The position numbers and the translations under genes are program-made. A stretch of 59,347 nucleotides of DNA from Rhodocyclaceae bacterium (GTDB taxonomy: Bacteria > Pseudomonadota > Gammaproteobacteria > Burkholderiales > Rhodocyclaceae): the NCBI GenBank assembly GCA_004379165.1, contig NKXK01000040.1, forward strand, positions 1-59,347, read 5' to 3'. Below the pieces are notes generated by a model. It did no database searches, was not told the origin of the DNA, and saw only the letters and a list, made by a program, of their open reading frames with translations. Positions 57,587-59,347 of the stretch are shown piece after piece. Position 1 is the first letter of the stretch. Each line of letters opens with the position of its first letter.

Positions 57587-58327
57587 TCAGGCCAGCCACT
57601 GCCGGATAGCCGGCAACTGTGCAGCCTGCGTCAGATCAACCTGCAACGGAGTCACCGATACAAAACCGCGTTCGACGGCATTGAAGTCTGTTCCCGGCCC
57701 CGCATCTGCCGCAGCCCCCGCAGCGCCAATCCAGTACATGACTTCATTACGCGGCGAAACCATTTTGACAACCGGCTCGGCCTTGTGACGACGTCCCAGA
57801 CGGGTCACTTCAATCCCCTTCAATTCATCGTAGGGAATATCGGGAACATTTACATTCAGCAATACCGGCTGATTTATCGGCTTAGCGGTATATCGCTCAA
57901 CCAATTCCCGTGCAACTCGGCCTGCAGCAGCAAAATTCCGCCCCTCAAAACTGGTCAGCGATATGGCGATCGACGGAATACCCAGAAGATAACCCTCGGT
58001 CGCAGCCGCTACCGTTCCGGAATAAATGGTGTCATCGCCCATATTGGCGCCATTATTAATTCCGGAAACGATAATATCGGGTAAGGTATTAAGCATGCCC
58101 GTCACGGCAAGGTGGACACAATCTGTGGGTGTACCATTGACGAAATGAAAGCCGTTCGCCGCCTGCTTGAGCATCAGCGGCCGATCCAGCGTCAATGAAT
58201 TGCTGGCGCCACTGCGATTCTGCTCAGGCGCAACGACCACCACCTCACCCAAGCCAGATAGTGCAGCTGCCAATGCCGCCAACCCTGGCGCGAAATAACC
58301 GTCGTCGTTACTCAGCAGAATACGCAT
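57587..58327 (-). CDS. surE: 5'/3'-nucleotidase SurE
   Basis: Survival protein and metal-dependent nucleotidase. 246 residues with the N-terminal [15 protein letters not shown] (Asp pair for metal), [18 protein letters not shown], and the [19 protein letters not shown] motif. First gene of the surE-pcm-nlpD-rpoS run, coupled by short overlaps. Confidence 0.97.
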   Translation of the reverse strand: MRILLSNDDGYFAPGLAALAAALSGLGEVVVVAPEQNRSGASNSLTLDRPLMLKQAANGFHFVNGTPTDCVHLAVTGMLNTLPDIIVSGINNGANMGDDTIYSGTVAAATEGYLLGIPSIAISLTSFEGRNFAAAGRVARELVERYTAKPINQPVLLNVNVPDIPYDELKGIEVTRLGRRHKAEPVVKMVSPRNEVMYWIGAAGAAADAGPGTDFNAVERGFVSVTPLQVDLTQAAQLPAIRQWLA

Positions 58328-58330
58328 GGA

Positions 58331-58648
58331 TCAGACCAAGAGGGATTCGATAGTGTTTCCAGCAGCCAGCCAAGCTTCCACCCATTTTGGCTTGCGACCG
58401 CGGCCTGTCCACTCTAATTCAGCATTTTCCGGATGACGGTATTTAACCTTGACCTTGCCACCGGAGGACGATTTAACCTTGGCTTCTTTCTCCATCAATT
58501 CCTCAATGGAAAAACCCAGGCTTTTGGCCATGGCGCGTAGTTTGACAAGCGCCTCGGCTTTTTCCTGAGATTCACGACGCTTTAGTTCAGCAGGAATCTG
58601 CTGCTGCAAGTCGCGCAATTGGGAAATCGAAAGCGTGGACAATTCCAT
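58331..58648 (-). CDS. H-NS-family nucleoid protein
   Basis: 105 residues. An N-terminal dimerising coiled coil (LSISQLRDLQQQIPAELKRR) and a C-terminal AT-hook-like DNA-binding domain (ENAELEWTGRGRKPKWVEAW), as in H-NS/BpH3/MvaT-like proteins. It ends 3 bases from the surE start. AGGAGGTAA upstream of the ATG at 58648 is a strong ribosome site. Binds AT-rich DNA and represses foreign genes. Confidence 0.93.
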   Translation of the reverse strand: MELSTLSISQLRDLQQQIPAELKRRESQEKAEALVKLRAMAKSLGFSIEELMEKEAKVKSSSGGKVKVKYRHPENAELEWTGRGRKPKWVEAWLAAGNTIESLLV

Positions 58649-58720
58649 GATTACCTCCTGAGGTTAATTGGTGGCAATAATGTATTAATACTTAGGTCGA
58701 AAGGCAATCGATAAAATAAA

Positions 58721-58742
58721 AAACCGGCCTGAGCCGGTTTTT
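58721..58742. terminator. Bidirectional terminator between the tRNA-like RNA and the H-NS gene
   Basis: AAACCGGC and GCCGGTTT form a perfect 8-base stem with a 4-base loop, and the sequence is nearly symmetric, with T runs on both strands. On the minus strand it follows the tRNA-like RNA by about ten bases. Confidence 0.9.
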
Positions 58743-58750
58743 TATTTACC

Positions 58751-58858
58751 ATGGTCGGGGTGGCGGGATTCGAACTCGCCCCCACCCCACGCAACCACGG
58801 GCTTTGCAGGTCAGGCTACCGGTTCTGTCCCGCAGTTGTCCCCGTTCACCGGGGTCGC
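58751..58858 (-). ncRNA. tRNA-Pro-like RNA with non-standard 5' half
   Basis: On the minus strand the last about 35 bases (GGCGAGTTCGAATCCCGC, CACCCCG, ACCA) match the T arm and acceptor 3' strand of tRNA-Pro with encoded CCA. A terminator follows, and the -10-like TATAGT lies at 58864-58859 upstream, so a transcript of about 110 bases looks intended. The 5' part does not make a cloverleaf: CGGGG can pair with CCCCG but the next two acceptor pairs fail, and no D arm or five-base anticodon stem can be formed. Instead GGGGTGG/CCACCCC gives a T-arm minihelix and CCCCG-GTGAA-CGGGG a 5' hairpin. It may be a decayed tRNA or a tRNA-like regulator. Confidence 0.5.
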
Positions 58859-58934
58859 ACTATAGCACGCAGCCGCTACCGCAATCCAGACTACACAAGG
58901 CTACTTGCAGGATTTTACCTGACTGCATCACCAC

Positions 58935-59220
58935 CTAGTTATCGAGCGCTTGCTCCCAAAGCGTCATCAAGTCAGTATCAGTATCTACGGTCACCTTCGA
59001 CTCTGCGACAGCCTGCTCCAAGACGACTGCAACGGGGTCACTTTGAACCTCTGGTTCGGAATCATTGCCTTCGGGCGCCCAAACTCGCTTCTCAACCAAG
59101 CTTGGAACCTTGTCCATTGCCCCCATCGGCTCGATACCCATCGCACTCAACCGAGCGACTAGTTCCTCGAAAACCTCATCCTTTCGCAGAGACCAAGTTG
59201 AGGCAAAACAGCGCCAAAAC
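58935..59220 (-). pseudogene. Gene cut at its 5' end by the IS, C-terminal 95 residues
   Basis: The minus-strand frame ends at 58935 and continues into the IS, so everything upstream of 59220 is IS sequence (a start at 59315 is an artefact). The surviving residues, FWRCFASTWSLRKDEVFEEL, VARLSAMGIEPMGAMDKVPS and DTDTDLMTLWEQALDN, match no family I know; acidic, helical. The N-terminal part is beyond the IS or lost. Confidence 0.6.
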
Positions 59221-59347
59221 TGAGCTTCCCCCGAAATTTCGTCTTCCAAGGGTGACGTAATATTGACGTTACTTTGGAAGGCAGAAGATGAAGATACCGA
59301 AGCAGGAATACACAACGGAGTTCAGGGAGTTGGCGGTCAAGCGGGTC
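59221..59347 (+). mobile_element. IS3-family insertion sequence, left end (partial)
   Basis: The terminal repeat TGAGCTTCCCCC... begins at 59221, with the block TTTCGTCTTCCAAGGG. The orientation is the same as that of the copy at 1-158. The rest of this copy lies beyond the window. Confidence 0.88.
59288..59347 (+). CDS. IS3-family transposase OrfA, N-terminal fragment
   Basis: Starts at the ATG at 59288 (GGAAGG upstream) with MKIPKQEYTTEFRELAVKRV, a typical OrfA opening before its helix-turn-helix. Cut by the window edge. With the OrfB end at 3-119 it completes the picture of one IS type at both edges. Confidence 0.85.
   Translation, partial: MKIPKQEYTTEFRELAVKRV

Noticed and set aside
58751..58858. 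4.5S (SRP) RNA
   Set aside because: GGTCAGG occurs on the plus strand, but the conserved GGAAGGAAGCAGCC loop is absent.
58751..58858. Acceptor piece of a permuted two-piece tmRNA
   Set aside because: In permuted genes the coding piece should follow the CCA end after a short spacer; here a strong terminator and then the H-NS gene follow, and I see no tag-like reading frame nearby.

Overview
The window looks like chromosomal DNA from a betaproteobacterium, most likely of the Rhodocyclales (Dechloromonas/Azonexus-like). The reasons are the high-GC coding style, the surE-pcm-nlpD-rpoS and rimP-nusA-infB-rbfA-truB-rpsO-pnp gene orders, and a glycine-riboswitch-controlled gcvTHP operon. The family assignment is inferred from memory, not from a search. 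|| Layout. (1) 1-158 is the right end of an IS3-family element and 59221-59347 is the left end of a matching copy in the same orientation, so the window is framed by two copies of one IS type. (2) 383-8839, minus strand, is surface-sugar metabolism: a dTDP-L-rhamnose operon (rfbB, rfbD, rfbA, rfbC), a UDP-HexNAc dehydrogenase and a UDP-glucose dehydrogenase. Two DUF4160/DUF2442 gene pairs sit in the gaps between rfb genes. A galE remnant and a broken nucleotidyltransferase-fold gene lie between the rfb genes and ugd. (3) 9005-9747 holds tRNA-Arg, tRNA-Pro and dksA. (4) 9879-24627, minus strand, holds the translation and transcription operon (pnp, rpsO, truB, rbfA, infB, nusA, rimP) and a second run (rluB, scpB, scpA, a LAB_N protein, trpS, an M50 peptidase, a YciO-type protein, a PHP phosphoesterase). 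(5) 24703-29545, plus strand, is the glycine cleavage operon behind a tandem glycine riboswitch. (6) 29558-36769 is mixed: a TPR-CHAT protein, a DnaJ-like protein, an arginase-family enzyme, a truncated exonuclease, a GIY-YIG protein and a secreted HExxH protein. (7) 36850-46076 is a 9.2 kb integrative element in the 3' end of tRNA-Ser(GCT). (8) 46212-58648 is core again: lysC, an HDAC-family enzyme, moxR-DUF58-tgpA, a lytic transglycosylase, a caspase-MORN protein, rpoS, nlpD, pcm, surE and an H-NS-type gene. It is followed by a tRNA-like RNA and a gene cut by the IS. || The integrative element is the most unusual part. It has a tyrosine integrase, an AlpA-type excisionase and a RepA-like ATPase. 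An XRE repressor is divergent to a UDG-fold gene. There are four nested palindromes and a 5'-nucleotidase. A minus-strand operon encodes a Cys-rich small protein, a leucine-rich-repeat protein and a protein resembling only the C-terminal half of FtsZ; the last keeps T7-loop-like acidic residues but has no GTP-binding half. This arrangement suggests a satellite- or island-type element whose cargo may act on cell division or phage infection. That is an inference from fold resemblance and gene order, not a demonstrated function.
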